A stretch of DNA of 15,202 bases from Kiritimatiellia bacterium (GTDB taxonomy: Bacteria > Verrucomicrobiota > Kiritimatiellia > RFP12 > UBA1067), in assembly GCA_017459225.1 (NCBI GenBank), contig JAFUDL010000061.1, forward strand, positions 1-15,202, given 5' to 3'. The notes under the pieces were generated by a model that worked only from the letters and a program-made list of their open reading frames with translations, was not told where the DNA came from and did not search any database. The stretch's first letter is position 1, and each line of letters starts with the position of its first letter. Made by a program: the position numbers and the translations under genes. Positions 7,942 to 15,079 of the stretch are shown here, piece after piece.

Positions 7942-9423
7942 ATGAAAACTTTCGCAACTGCGCTCTGCGTGATCTGCATGCTTTCGTCTGTGCGCGCCGC
8001 ATTCGCCGCCGCAACGGACTTCAATGCCGTGAACCGTGATCACGTTGCTGAACGCATCGCTCCGAAGGCGCCGGCGGTCGAGAATGTTCAAAACCCGCAG
8101 GCGTCTGCGGAAAAGGCGCCGGCGAAGCCGCCGCAGAAGGTCACGCCGCCCGCGCCGCCCGTTACGCCCCCAGCCCCTCCGCCCGAGCCGGTGGAGTTCA
8201 ACTTCGCCGCGATGATTGATGCGGCCGAGGCCCAGAAGCTTTCGGATGCGTATCTGCACAACACGCTCGCCGTCACGTATGTGGGGCCTGCCGCGTGGAG
8301 CGAGCGTTCCGGCGGTCGCTACACGCGCCGCGTCACGGCGGACTTCATCCCCGCCAACGTGCCGTTCCACATTCCGCTGGTGGGCGCGAGAGAGGATGTC
8401 GATTCCGTGCGCTCGACGTTGGATGCGATGACGAATGTGATGCAGCCTGATGTGCTGCGCGTGCTGCGCGAGAAGAGCGCGCTCGGCCCCGTGATGCAGT
8501 GGCTTGTGAGACGCACGTTTGCGAACGGCCAGCCGCGTGGCGCGAACTATTTCACGCCGTCCGTTCATCCTGCGGCCTTCACGAAGAGCTACTTCAACGC
8601 GACGGCGCTTACGAACGCCGCCGCGCGTCTTACGCTGTACGACGTGCCGCCAATAGCGTACATCATGTCCGTATACGACGAGTACGAGCGTTTCCCGCTG
8701 CTGCGCAAGATCCCAGGCCGCGACTATGCCGATCTTCAGCAGGAGGAGACGTTCTCCACGCCTTTCGCGATTGCCGTGGTGCTGCGCGCTCCCGAACCGC
8801 TGCGCACGTTCCGCTTCTGCGCGCGCGCATGGGCCGCGTCAAATGTGCAGGTGGAGTACGCGTGGAAGGTGGTGCATGGCCGTGGACTCCAAAAGCTGCA
8901 GGCGTACCGCGGCGATCCCAGCCGTTCGCCGAAGGCCGGGTTCGCCGAGATTGTGGTGAACCGCCGCTACATGTCGGCCAGGCTTGACATAGCGGTGTTC
9001 TCGCGCGTCGGCGCGGGGCCGTGGGGGCCGCCTGCAATCATATCGATCTTCCAGTCGCCGGACGTGGTCAGCGACTTCTTCTCCACGGGGCAGATCCGCG
9101 AGATCAGCTACCAGAGCCGTGTGGACCCCGGCGATCCCTTCCGCACTGCGCTTGCGCCGCTCTGCACGCCACGCGACTGGATTGATTCCTTCGACCTCGA
9201 CGAGAAGGGCCGCATCGTCACCATACAGCGCCGGCGCAAGGGGTCCGTGTTCGCCGACCGGTTCTTCCGTCCATCAGGCGAACGCGTAATCGATGCATGG
9301 GCCAACGGCACTCCCAAGGAGGCGGTGAAGGTTGAGTACTTCATCAAGGACGGCATGCTAGACTACCGCGATTCCGGAGATGTTGTGAAGCACCCGTACT
9401 CATCGTCTCCCTATAGCAAGTGA
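7942..9423 (+). CDS. Exported protein of unknown function with proline-rich linker
   Basis: 493 residues; family not recognised. A signal peptide is plain (residues 1-22 or 24, ending AAFA-A). Residues ~59-83 are a Pro/Ala/Lys-rich linker of the type that spans the periplasm or tethers a domain to the envelope. From residue ~86 onward the protein is a mixed alpha/beta, Arg/Asp-rich globular region without any catalytic motif I can name. Near the end, 'DSFDLDEKGRIVTIQRRRKG' and 'DRFFRPSGERVIDAW' resemble the short beta-hairpin repeats seen in other uncharacterised exported proteins of this bacterial group. It follows the ATPase by three bases with a strong ribosome-binding site, so it is co-translated with the ABC transporter. 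A role as an envelope accessory of that system is possible from position alone. It is not a typical substrate-binding protein: no helical-backbone PBP fold signature is visible. Confidence 0.85.
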   Translation: MKTFATALCVICMLSSVRAAFAAATDFNAVNRDHVAERIAPKAPAVENVQNPQASAEKAPAKPPQKVTPPAPPVTPPAPPPEPVEFNFAAMIDAAEAQKLSDAYLHNTLAVTYVGPAAWSERSGGRYTRRVTADFIPANVPFHIPLVGAREDVDSVRSTLDAMTNVMQPDVLRVLREKSALGPVMQWLVRRTFANGQPRGANYFTPSVHPAAFTKSYFNATALTNAAARLTLYDVPPIAYIMSVYDEYERFPLLRKIPGRDYADLQQEETFSTPFAIAVVLRAPEPLRTFRFCARAWAASNVQVEYAWKVVHGRGLQKLQAYRGDPSRSPKAGFAEIVVNRRYMSARLDIAVFSRVGAGPWGPPAIISIFQSPDVVSDFFSTGQIREISYQSRVDPGDPFRTALAPLCTPRDWIDSFDLDEKGRIVTIQRRRKGSVFADRFFRPSGERVIDAWANGTPKEAVKVEYFIKDGMLDYRDSGDVVKHPYSSSPYSK

Positions 9424-9438
9424 TTTCACGGATATGGC

Positions 9439-9454
9439 GGTGGACTTGGCCACC
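9439..9454 (+). other. Small inverted repeat at the edge of the octamer array
   Basis: GGTGG (9439-9443) and CCACC (9450-9454) can form a 5-bp stem with a 6-base loop. There is no T-tract, so it is a poor terminator. GGTGG can equally pair with many of the CCACC units that follow, so alternative foldings are possible. Confidence 0.3.
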
Positions 9455-9534
9455 CAACCACCGAACCACCCAACCACCCAACCACCTAACCACCTAACCA
9501 CCCAACCTCCTAACCACCCAACCACCTAACCACT
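9451..9534 (+). repeat. Octanucleotide tandem repeat, ten units of CACCYAAC
   Basis: Ten consecutive 8-base units run from 9451 to 9530, followed by CACT and then the ATG at 9535. Seven units vary only C/T at position 5 (CACCCAAC or CACCTAAC) in their usual form; one has G there (9459-9466) and one has T at position 2 (9507-9514). The array fills the place where a ribosome-binding site should be and contains no purine-rich SD. The minus strand is a run of G2-3 tracts separated by TT/T/TTA, so a two-tier G-quadruplex is conceivable. No promoter is evident between 9424 and 9450. Confidence 0.93.
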
Positions 9535-10572
9535 ATGAACAGACGAATGTTTATTGCTGCAGGCGCCGCCATGGCGGCGAGTTTCGCGAGCGCGCAGCGC
9601 GTTGCGGTCAAGCACCGCATGAAGAACAAAGACCCCAATCCAGTGGCGGATCTGGCGCCTGTGGCGGACGCCGACTTTGACGCCGCCGTGAAGACGCTTG
9701 AGTCGACCACGATGTTCGACGACGAGAAGCGCGCCGACGCGCTCGTAGTGGTGCAGAACGCAATAGACCGCATGGCGCTTTCGAATGAGTTCCTTGCGGG
9801 AATGAACGGTTCCACGCCTGCGGCGAAGATCGCAGCCGTGCACGCGAAGTTCCCGGTGATGCGCTGGTACGACCGTGAATTCGACCGGATTGTGGATGAA
9901 TTCGAGCGCACCGAGGTTACGGGCGAGAAGCCCGCCGTGTGGTACATCTACAACATGGGAATCGTCGTCAAGACGAAGACGTGCGCTTTCGGCATCGACG
10001 TCTGCCACCGCCAGGCGCCACGCCTTGCGAAGATGCTCGACTTTCTGCTTGTCACGCACAACCACGCCGACCACTTCAACATGAACCTGATCAGGCAGAT
10101 GAACGCCCTTGGCAAGCCAGTGGGCTCCAACTTCCACCTCTGCGCAAGATGGTACTGCCGAGAGCTGGAGAAGACGTTCAAGTTCAAGGACGTCACCATC
10201 CACATGACTGCCGCAGACCACAACAAGCACCTCCCATGGGCGGTCACGTGCTTCGAGGTGGTGTGCGGTGAGGGTCCAGACGCCTTCACGATCTTCCACT
10301 CTGGCGACTGCCACCGCTACGATCATCTGAAGCCGAAGGGCAAGCCCGATCTCTACTTTGGCCATTGCGCGATTGGGCTGAATTTCATGGACGTGGCGCA
10401 GAAGACAATGCCTGCCAAACTATTCCTGCCCGTTCATCACCAGGAACTCGGGCATCTGCATTCGATATGGCGTTGTGTCGCGTTCCAGGACGAACCGCTG
10501 AAGATCGTCAAGTCGCTGCGCGCCGCCGGCTTCAACGCCGCTATGCCCGTCTGGGGCGACCGCATTGTGTAG
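9535..10572 (+). CDS. Exported metallo-beta-lactamase-fold hydrolase (UlaG-like)
   Basis: 345 residues. The N-terminus MNRRMFIAAGAAMAASFASA looks like a Tat signal (Arg3-Arg4, then Phe6 and a short hydrophobic Ala-rich run), implying export of a folded, metal-loaded enzyme. The metal site of the superfamily is present: THNHADH with His175, His177, Asp179 and His180; Asp258 in HSGDCH; and a late histidine pair, His301-His302, in PVHHQ. The compact core and the 'GDCHRYD' strand are closest in style to UlaG-like lactonases and related 'MBL fold' proteins, but the substrate cannot be read from sequence. The first ~110 residues are an extra helical region before the core. The start is set by the twin-arginine motif. 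No Shine-Dalgarno precedes it; the octamer repeat occupies that space. Confidence 0.85.
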   Translation: MNRRMFIAAGAAMAASFASAQRVAVKHRMKNKDPNPVADLAPVADADFDAAVKTLESTTMFDDEKRADALVVVQNAIDRMALSNEFLAGMNGSTPAAKIAAVHAKFPVMRWYDREFDRIVDEFERTEVTGEKPAVWYIYNMGIVVKTKTCAFGIDVCHRQAPRLAKMLDFLLVTHNHADHFNMNLIRQMNALGKPVGSNFHLCARWYCRELEKTFKFKDVTIHMTAADHNKHLPWAVTCFEVVCGEGPDAFTIFHSGDCHRYDHLKPKGKPDLYFGHCAIGLNFMDVAQKTMPAKLFLPVHHQELGHLHSIWRCVAFQDEPLKIVKSLRAAGFNAAMPVWGDRIV

Positions 10573-10580
10573 GATCGAGC

Positions 10581-10586
10581 GAGGAG
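10581..10586 (+). promoter_or_regulatory. Shine-Dalgarno deciding the GH20 start
   Basis: GAGGAG sits 6 bases before ATG 10593. The reading frame is open further upstream (to at least 10365), but that part overlaps the MBL gene and is not protein-like. The SD together with the signal peptide fixes 10593 as the start. Confidence 0.75.
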
Positions 10587-10592
10587 AACAAG

Positions 10593-12101
10593 ATGAAACT
10601 GCATGCAACGGTGGCGCTTACGCTCTTGGCATCGTGTGCATGCGCGGCGATGCCGCGCACAGCGACGATAATTCCCGCCCCGCGCGAGATGACCGTGACG
10701 GGCGGAGAGTACTGGGCGAAGAAGCCGCCTAAGTACGAGAAGGTGGCCTCCATCCCGCCCGAGGGCTACGAGCTTTCGATTACGAAGGACGGCATGACCA
10801 TACGCCATTCGGACGCCGCTGGCGCGTATTACGCGCGCATGACGCTCTTCCACATGGGCCGCCACGACGCCAAGGAGAGATGCGTCGTGTATCCCTGCCT
10901 CGAGATAAAGGATTCGCCCCAGTTCAGATGGCGTGGCGTCCACTTCGACGACGCGCGCCACTTCTTCGGCAAGGAAGTGGTGAAGCGCACGCTCGAGCAG
11001 ATGTCGTGGTTCAAGCTCAACGTGTTTCACTGGCACATGACGGACGACCAGTCGTGGACGCTAGAGATCCCGGAGTTCCCTGAGCTCGTCAAGTACGGCG
11101 ACGAATGGGTCACGCGCGCCGGACAGAAGCCGCGCACGTTCGGCGAGAAGGTGGGGCCGTTCTACTACACCGCGAACGACGTGAAGGAGATTCTTGCCTA
11201 CGCGAAGGACCGGCACATCACGGTGGTGCCGGAGATCGAGTTTCCCGGCCACTTTCTGTGCGCGGCGTGCGCGTATCCTGAGTTCTGCTGCGATCCAGAC
11301 GAGATCCGCAGAAACGGACGCCAGCCGCTCTCGCGCGGAGTCCTCAGCCAGGTGATGTGCGTGGGCAATCCGGACGCGGTCCGCTTCGTGGAGAAGGTGC
11401 TTGACTACGTGTGCGAGCTGTTCCCGAGCGAGGTGATCCACATCGGCGGCGATGAGTGTCCGCGCCGCGCATGGGCGAAGTGCCCCAAGTGCCAGGCGTT
11501 CATCAAGGAGAAGGGGCTCAGGGGCGTGGAGGACATCCAGCCGTGGGTGACGAGGCACTTCGTGGAATACCTTGCGAAGAAGGGGCGCCGCACGATCGGC
11601 TGGGACGAGATATTCGTCGACTCCAAGAACCAGGACGCGAGAGGCAGCGCCTTCACGTCGTTCCTTCCAAAGACGACGATGGGAATGTGCTGGCGCAACC
11701 ACGGCGCGGGCGCGCTCGCGGCGAACAAGGGATACGAGATCGTGCGCTGCCCCACGTCGCACTGCTACTTCGACTACAGGCAGGGGCTTCCCGAGGACCC
11801 ATACATCTACATCGGCGGCTATCTGCCGCTCGCCAAGGTGTACACGTTCGATCCCTATGTGGGCGTGGCGCCCGAGGCGCGGAAGAACGTTGTGGGCGGG
11901 CAGTGCTGCAACTGGACGTCGCACACATGGAACCGCTACGACATGGAGTGGAAGCTGTGGCCGCGCGGCTTCGCGATGGCCGAGGTGCTCTGGACGTATC
12001 CCGACCCTGCGAAGCGCGACTTCGCCGAGTTCTCGCAGCGCGCGGCCGAGTATCGCCGCCGCCTGATCAATTCCCACATCAACTGCGCACCGCTAAAGTG
12101 A
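10593..12101 (+). CDS. GH20 beta-N-acetylhexosaminidase, probable lipoprotein
   Basis: 502 residues. GH20 enzymes release terminal GlcNAc or GalNAc by substrate-assisted catalysis. The family landmarks appear in order: an N-terminal alpha/beta domain (PRTATIIPAPRE through 'GAYYARMTL'), then 'FRWRGVHFDDARHF', 'FHWHMTDDQSWTLEIPEFPEL', 'VVPEIEFPGH', the catalytic Asp287-Glu288 pair in HIGGDE, 'TIGWDEI', and 'WPRGFAMAEVLW'. The N-terminus has a lipobox, Leu12-Ala13-Ser14-Cys15, suggesting an envelope-anchored lipoprotein; ordinary cleavage after CACAA is the alternative. In the usual 'GG...W.E' strand the Glu that contacts sugar O4/O6 is replaced by Ser443 (NWTSHTW), which could alter specificity. 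It lies 20 bases after the MBL gene and 4 bases before the HydF gene. Likely targets are host mucin glycans or chitin-type sugars (inference). Confidence 0.92.
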   Translation: MKLHATVALTLLASCACAAMPRTATIIPAPREMTVTGGEYWAKKPPKYEKVASIPPEGYELSITKDGMTIRHSDAAGAYYARMTLFHMGRHDAKERCVVYPCLEIKDSPQFRWRGVHFDDARHFFGKEVVKRTLEQMSWFKLNVFHWHMTDDQSWTLEIPEFPELVKYGDEWVTRAGQKPRTFGEKVGPFYYTANDVKEILAYAKDRHITVVPEIEFPGHFLCAACAYPEFCCDPDEIRRNGRQPLSRGVLSQVMCVGNPDAVRFVEKVLDYVCELFPSEVIHIGGDECPRRAWAKCPKCQAFIKEKGLRGVEDIQPWVTRHFVEYLAKKGRRTIGWDEIFVDSKNQDARGSAFTSFLPKTTMGMCWRNHGAGALAANKGYEIVRCPTSHCYFDYRQGLPEDPYIYIGGYLPLAKVYTFDPYVGVAPEARKNVVGGQCCNWTSHTWNRYDMEWKLWPRGFAMAEVLWTYPDPAKRDFAEFSQRAAEYRRRLINSHINCAPLK

Positions 12102-12105
12102 AGTT

Positions 12106-13224
12106 ATGGCTGAACTCAACGAGACACCGTCGGGAAACCGCACGCACATAGCGTTCTTCGGGCTTCGCAACGCCGGAAAGTCAACGCTCGTCAACGCGCT
12201 CACGGGGCAGGAGATCGCAATCGTGAGCGACGTTGCGGGCACTACCACGGATCCTGTCTCCAAGGCGATGGAGATACTGCCGCTTGGGCCATGCCTGATA
12301 ACGGACACCGCTGGGCTCGACGACGAGGGGCCGCTTGGCGAGGAGCGAGTGAGGCGTTCCCTGGAGGTGCTTGAGAAGACCGACGTGGCGGTGTGGGTGT
12401 CGTCCGACGGAGATGCCGGCAGCGCGGAGGAGATGCGCTTCGACGCGGCATGCCGCGCGCGAAACGTGCCGGTGCTGAAGTACAGGCGCGGCGACTCGGT
12501 GGAGGGGCTGAAGGCGAAGATCGCGGGCGTGAAGCTCGCCGAGGCGCCGCGACCGCTCGTGGCGGACCTCGTGGCGCCTGGCGACGTTGTGGCGTGCGTC
12601 TGCCCCATAGACGAATCTGCGCCGAAGGGCCGCCTCATTCTGCCGCAGCAGCAGGTGGTGCGCGAGCTTCTGGACGCGGGATGCGCCGCGCTCGTATGCC
12701 AGCCAGCGCAGCTCAAGGCTGTTCTCGATCGCTCCGGCGGCGTGCGTTTCGTGGTCACCGACTCACAGGCCTTCGGCGAGGTGTCGCGCGCTGTGCCGCC
12801 CGACGTGCCGCTCACGAGCTTCTCGATCGTCTTCGCCCGCGCGAAGGGCGACCTTGCCGCATACTGCGCCGGCGCGGAGGCGATGAAGCGCCTGAAGGAC
12901 GGCGACCTGGTGCTGATTGCGGAAGGCTGCACGCACCATCGCCAGTGCAACGACATCGGCACCGTGAAACTGCCGAAGTGGCTGCAGGCGCACGCGGGAT
13001 GCAGCCTGCGCTTCGAGTTCGCCTCCGGCAACTCGTTTCCGGACGATCTCTCGCGCTTCGCCCTCGTGGTGCAGTGCGGCGGATGCATGCTCACGCGCCG
13101 CGCGGTGCAGGCGCGCATTGCGCGCTGCCGAGAGGCGGGCGTGCCGATCGTGAACTACGGAATCGCCATCGCCGCCTGCCATGGCATCCACGCCTCGCCG
13201 AGCACCTGCATGGTGAGAAGGTAG
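12106..13224 (+). CDS. hydF: [FeFe]-hydrogenase maturation GTPase HydF
   Basis: 372 residues. HydF is the scaffold on which HydE and HydG build the 2Fe subcluster delivered to [FeFe]-hydrogenase; it acts in the cytoplasm. The N-terminal TrmE/Era-like GTPase shows the P-loop GLRNAGKS (19-26), switch 'GTTTDP' and DTAG. The C-terminal cluster domain has 'EGCTHH' (Cys275, His277), 'DIGTVKLP', and QCGGC with Cys324 and Cys327, then 'VPIVNYGIAIA'. The family motif is CxH-x(44-53)-HCxxC. Here spacing fits (45 residues) but the His before the CxxC is Gln323, leaving three Cys and a changed fourth ligand. The gene begins four bases after the GH20 stop with no good SD, suggesting coupling to upstream translation. 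hydE, hydG and the hydrogenase are not in this window. Its presence implies anaerobic H2 metabolism. Confidence 0.92.
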   Translation: MAELNETPSGNRTHIAFFGLRNAGKSTLVNALTGQEIAIVSDVAGTTTDPVSKAMEILPLGPCLITDTAGLDDEGPLGEERVRRSLEVLEKTDVAVWVSSDGDAGSAEEMRFDAACRARNVPVLKYRRGDSVEGLKAKIAGVKLAEAPRPLVADLVAPGDVVACVCPIDESAPKGRLILPQQQVVRELLDAGCAALVCQPAQLKAVLDRSGGVRFVVTDSQAFGEVSRAVPPDVPLTSFSIVFARAKGDLAAYCAGAEAMKRLKDGDLVLIAEGCTHHRQCNDIGTVKLPKWLQAHAGCSLRFEFASGNSFPDDLSRFALVVQCGGCMLTRRAVQARIARCREAGVPIVNYGIAIAACHGIHASPSTCMVRR

Positions 13225-13256
13225 AGCCGCGAGATTTTACACGCATTCTTGGGTAC

Positions 13257-13285
13257 TGTACAGGCGGCGCGGACTTTGCTATAAT
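13257..13285 (+). promoter_or_regulatory. Extended -10 promoter upstream of the beta-propeller gene
   Basis: TATAAT (13280-13285) with TG at 13277-13278 gives TGnTATAAT. TGTACA at 13257-13262 lies 17 bp upstream as a -35 (4 of 6 to consensus). It shares the 13-base pattern CTTTGnTATAATT with the promoter at 4164-4175. An ATG (13292) again begins seven bases after the -10, at the expected transcript start. The rest of 13225-13256 shows no gene or clear terminator. Confidence 0.78.
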
Positions 13286-13291
13286 TTTCAC

Positions 13292-13315
13292 ATGAAAGGA
13301 AAATCGTCGACATGA
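13292..13315 (+). other. Seven-codon leader ORF overlapping the beta-propeller start
   Basis: ATG at 13292 reads MKGKSST and stops at TGA 13313-13315, overlapping the main ATG (13312-13314) as ATGA. The ATG coincides with the predicted transcript start, so it could be translated leaderlessly and coupled to the main gene. Against this, AAAGGA (13295-13300) within it is a fair Shine-Dalgarno for 13312 at 11 bases, so the frame may simply be incidental to a short 5' UTR. Confidence 0.35.
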
Positions 13316-14241
13316 AGATCTTCTCGCTGACAGTTCTCGCGGCCGGCGCCGCGTTCGCAGGCACTCTCCAGATGCCGCCCACATGCACCACGCCCGACGG
13401 CATGGCCGTTGATCCGTCTGGGCGGCTTGTGATCGCCGCGCCCAACAACAGCCACAAGCAGCCCGGCGCACTGTTCCGCCTTTCAGCTCCCGGCGGCACG
13501 CCAGAGAAGTGGTTCGAAGTGCCGGCGTACGTCGAGAGCGGATGGGCAAGCCCAATGGGCATGTGTTTTGGTCCGGACGGCGAGCTCTACGTGTGCGACA
13601 ACCAGAAGGCCGGCCATGGACGCCTGCTGCGCCTCACGTTCAAGGACGACAAGGTGGCCACCTGCGAGACGATCGCCTGCGGCCTCGAGAACGCGAACGG
13701 CGTCAAGTACCTCAACGGCCGCCTCTATCTCACGCAGGCGTTCCTGCGCTCGATACCAGCGCCAGACGGCGCGCTCACGAGCGGACTCTACATGTTCAGC
13801 GCCAAGGACCGCAACGTGCGTGTGACCAATACAGAGAAAGATCCGCAGCTCGTCTTCAAGGACGTCACCACTGGCCGCGTGAAGGTGGGCCTCAACGGCG
13901 TGGCCGTCACCTCCAAGGGCGTGATCTACACTGGCAACTACGGCGCGGGGCGCGTGTGGAAGCTCACTCCCGGCGAGGACGGGCGCATCGCGAAGAGCGA
14001 GGTGTTCGTGAAGCCCGAGGCCGGCGTGAAGACGCCTGACGGCCTCTGCGTGGACGACGACGACAATCTCTACATCGCCGACATGCACGGCAACCAGTCC
14101 GTGAAGGTGACGCCCGCAGGCGAGGTGAAGGTGGTGCAGAAGGGCGGCTTCAGGGCGCCCAGCGAGCCATGCGTGTGGCGCGGCAACCTCTACATCTCGA
14201 ACTACGGCGGCACCACGGTGGAGGAGACGCCTCTGCGCTGA
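13312..14241 (+). CDS. Exported six-bladed beta-propeller protein (SMP-30/NHL-like)
   Basis: 309 residues. The signal peptide is residues 1-16 (ending AAFA, then GTLQ). The body shows about six propeller strands of the type 'PDGmavD.sGrLviA', 'MGMCFGPDGELYVCDN', 'NANGVKYLNGRLYLT', 'LNGVAVTSKGVIYTGN', 'TPDGLCVDDDDNLYIAD', 'PSEPCVWRGNLYISN'. This layout fits SMP-30/gluconolactonase/LRE and NHL-repeat proteins, which include sugar lactonases and binding proteins. The early catalytic Glu of true SMP-30 ('EgP.w') is not evident: the first blade reads TTPDGMAVD. Lactonase activity is therefore not claimed. It has its own promoter. The TatD gene starts two bases after its stop, so the two probably form an operon. 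Confidence 0.86.
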   Translation: MKIFSLTVLAAGAAFAGTLQMPPTCTTPDGMAVDPSGRLVIAAPNNSHKQPGALFRLSAPGGTPEKWFEVPAYVESGWASPMGMCFGPDGELYVCDNQKAGHGRLLRLTFKDDKVATCETIACGLENANGVKYLNGRLYLTQAFLRSIPAPDGALTSGLYMFSAKDRNVRVTNTEKDPQLVFKDVTTGRVKVGLNGVAVTSKGVIYTGNYGAGRVWKLTPGEDGRIAKSEVFVKPEAGVKTPDGLCVDDDDNLYIADMHGNQSVKVTPAGEVKVVQKGGFRAPSEPCVWRGNLYISNYGGTTVEETPLR

Positions 14242-14243
14242 AC

Positions 14244-14999
14244 ATGCCCGAGCTGTACGACACGCACGCCCACTTCGGCGCGGAGGATGACGTCGACGCC
14301 ATCTTCGCACGCGCGGCCGAGGTGGGCGTTTCGCATATCCTCGCGATTGGAGGCGACGACGAGCTGAACCGCAGCGCGCTGCGCACTTCTGGACGCGTGG
14401 CCCTTGGCTTCGACCGTGACCAGACCTCTCTCGCCGCCGAGGCGTGCGCCGCGCTGCCCGGCCTCGTGGCGGCGAACCGCGCGCGTGTGGCGGCAATCGG
14501 CGAGATCGGCCTCGACGCGCACTACACGCCCGAGACGCTTCCGGCGCAGTGCTCGCTCTTCGCGCAGCAGCTCGCGCTTGCTGACGAGCTGGCGCTCCCC
14601 GTGGTGGTGCATACGCGCGAGGCGGATGATGCGACCTTGGGCGTGCTTGATGAGGTGCCGTGGCGGCATGGGGACCGCCTGCGCGGCGTGATACACTCCT
14701 ACACCGGCTCCACCCGCTTCGCGGGTCGCCTGCTCGACCGCGGCTTCTGCGTCTCCTTCTCGGGAATCGTCACGTTCAAGCGCTCCGACGAAGTGCGCGC
14801 CTCGGCGCGGTACGTTCCTGCGGACCGACTGCTAGTGGAGACCGACTCGCCGTTCCTTGCGCCCGAGCCGCTGCGCGGCCGCAGATGCGAGCCGGCGTTC
14901 GTGGTGCATACGGCCCGCCGCATCGCCGAGGAGCGCGGTGTCCCCTTTGAGGCGCTTGCCGCGCTCACCACGGCCAACGCGCTCGCCATGTTCGGATAA
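14244..14999 (+). CDS. tatD: TatD-family metal-dependent hydrolase (DNase)
   Basis: 251 residues, the usual size. The amidohydrolase-type TIM-barrel metal ligands are all visible: His8 and His10 in DTHAHF, Glu87 in EIGLD, His123 in VVHTRE, His151 in HSYTGS, and Asp201 in TDSPFLAP. TatD proteins are cytoplasmic, Mg-dependent 3'-5' exonucleases acting on DNA and, in some cases, D-aminoacyl-tRNA or RNA; the precise role here is unknown. Start at 14244 is chosen because it gives MPELYDTHAHF, the standard family N-terminus; the same open frame extends upstream only into the propeller gene. The gap to the previous stop is two bases and no close SD is seen (GAGGAG at 14221 is too far), pointing to translational coupling. 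TatY, YcfH and YjjV are close paralogues, so the symbol is provisional. Confidence 0.9.
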   Translation: MPELYDTHAHFGAEDDVDAIFARAAEVGVSHILAIGGDDELNRSALRTSGRVALGFDRDQTSLAAEACAALPGLVAANRARVAAIGEIGLDAHYTPETLPAQCSLFAQQLALADELALPVVVHTREADDATLGVLDEVPWRHGDRLRGVIHSYTGSTRFAGRLLDRGFCVSFSGIVTFKRSDEVRASARYVPADRLLVETDSPFLAPEPLRGRRCEPAFVVHTARRIAEERGVPFEALAALTTANALAMFG

Positions 15000-15005
15000 T
15001 TTACC

Positions 15006-15031
15006 GCGATATCGCTTTTTCCGTCTTTTTT
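15006..15031 (+). terminator. Weak terminator-like palindrome plus T-tracts
   Basis: GCGATATCGC (15006-15015) is a perfect 10-base palindrome, followed at once by TTTTT and, after CCGTC, by TTTTTT. As RNA the stem is only about three GC-rich pairs around AUAU, so termination would rely mostly on the U-tracts. It lies just past the TatD stop (14999), the right place for an operon end. Confidence 0.35.
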
Positions 15032-15079
15032 CGCCATTTCTCAATCTTCCCAAATTTTCCATGCCGTCCGCAAAACTAA

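Noticed and set aside
7192..8568. A 458-codon minus-strand frame
   Set aside because: It overlaps the ATPase and the exported protein, has biased Arg/His composition and no recognisable motif.
10365..10592. Upstream extension of the GH20 gene
   Set aside because: The extra residues overlap the MBL gene, are not protein-like, and would bury the signal peptide; a good SD sits just before 10593.
13253..13261. GTAC-T-GTAC palindrome as an operator
   Set aside because: It is very short and overlaps the -35 by what may be chance; no second copy was seen.
9535..14241. A lactone-metabolism cluster (UlaG-like MBL plus SMP-30-like propeller)
   Set aside because: The propeller lacks the SMP-30 catalytic Glu, the genes have separate promoters, and GH20 and HydF lie between them.
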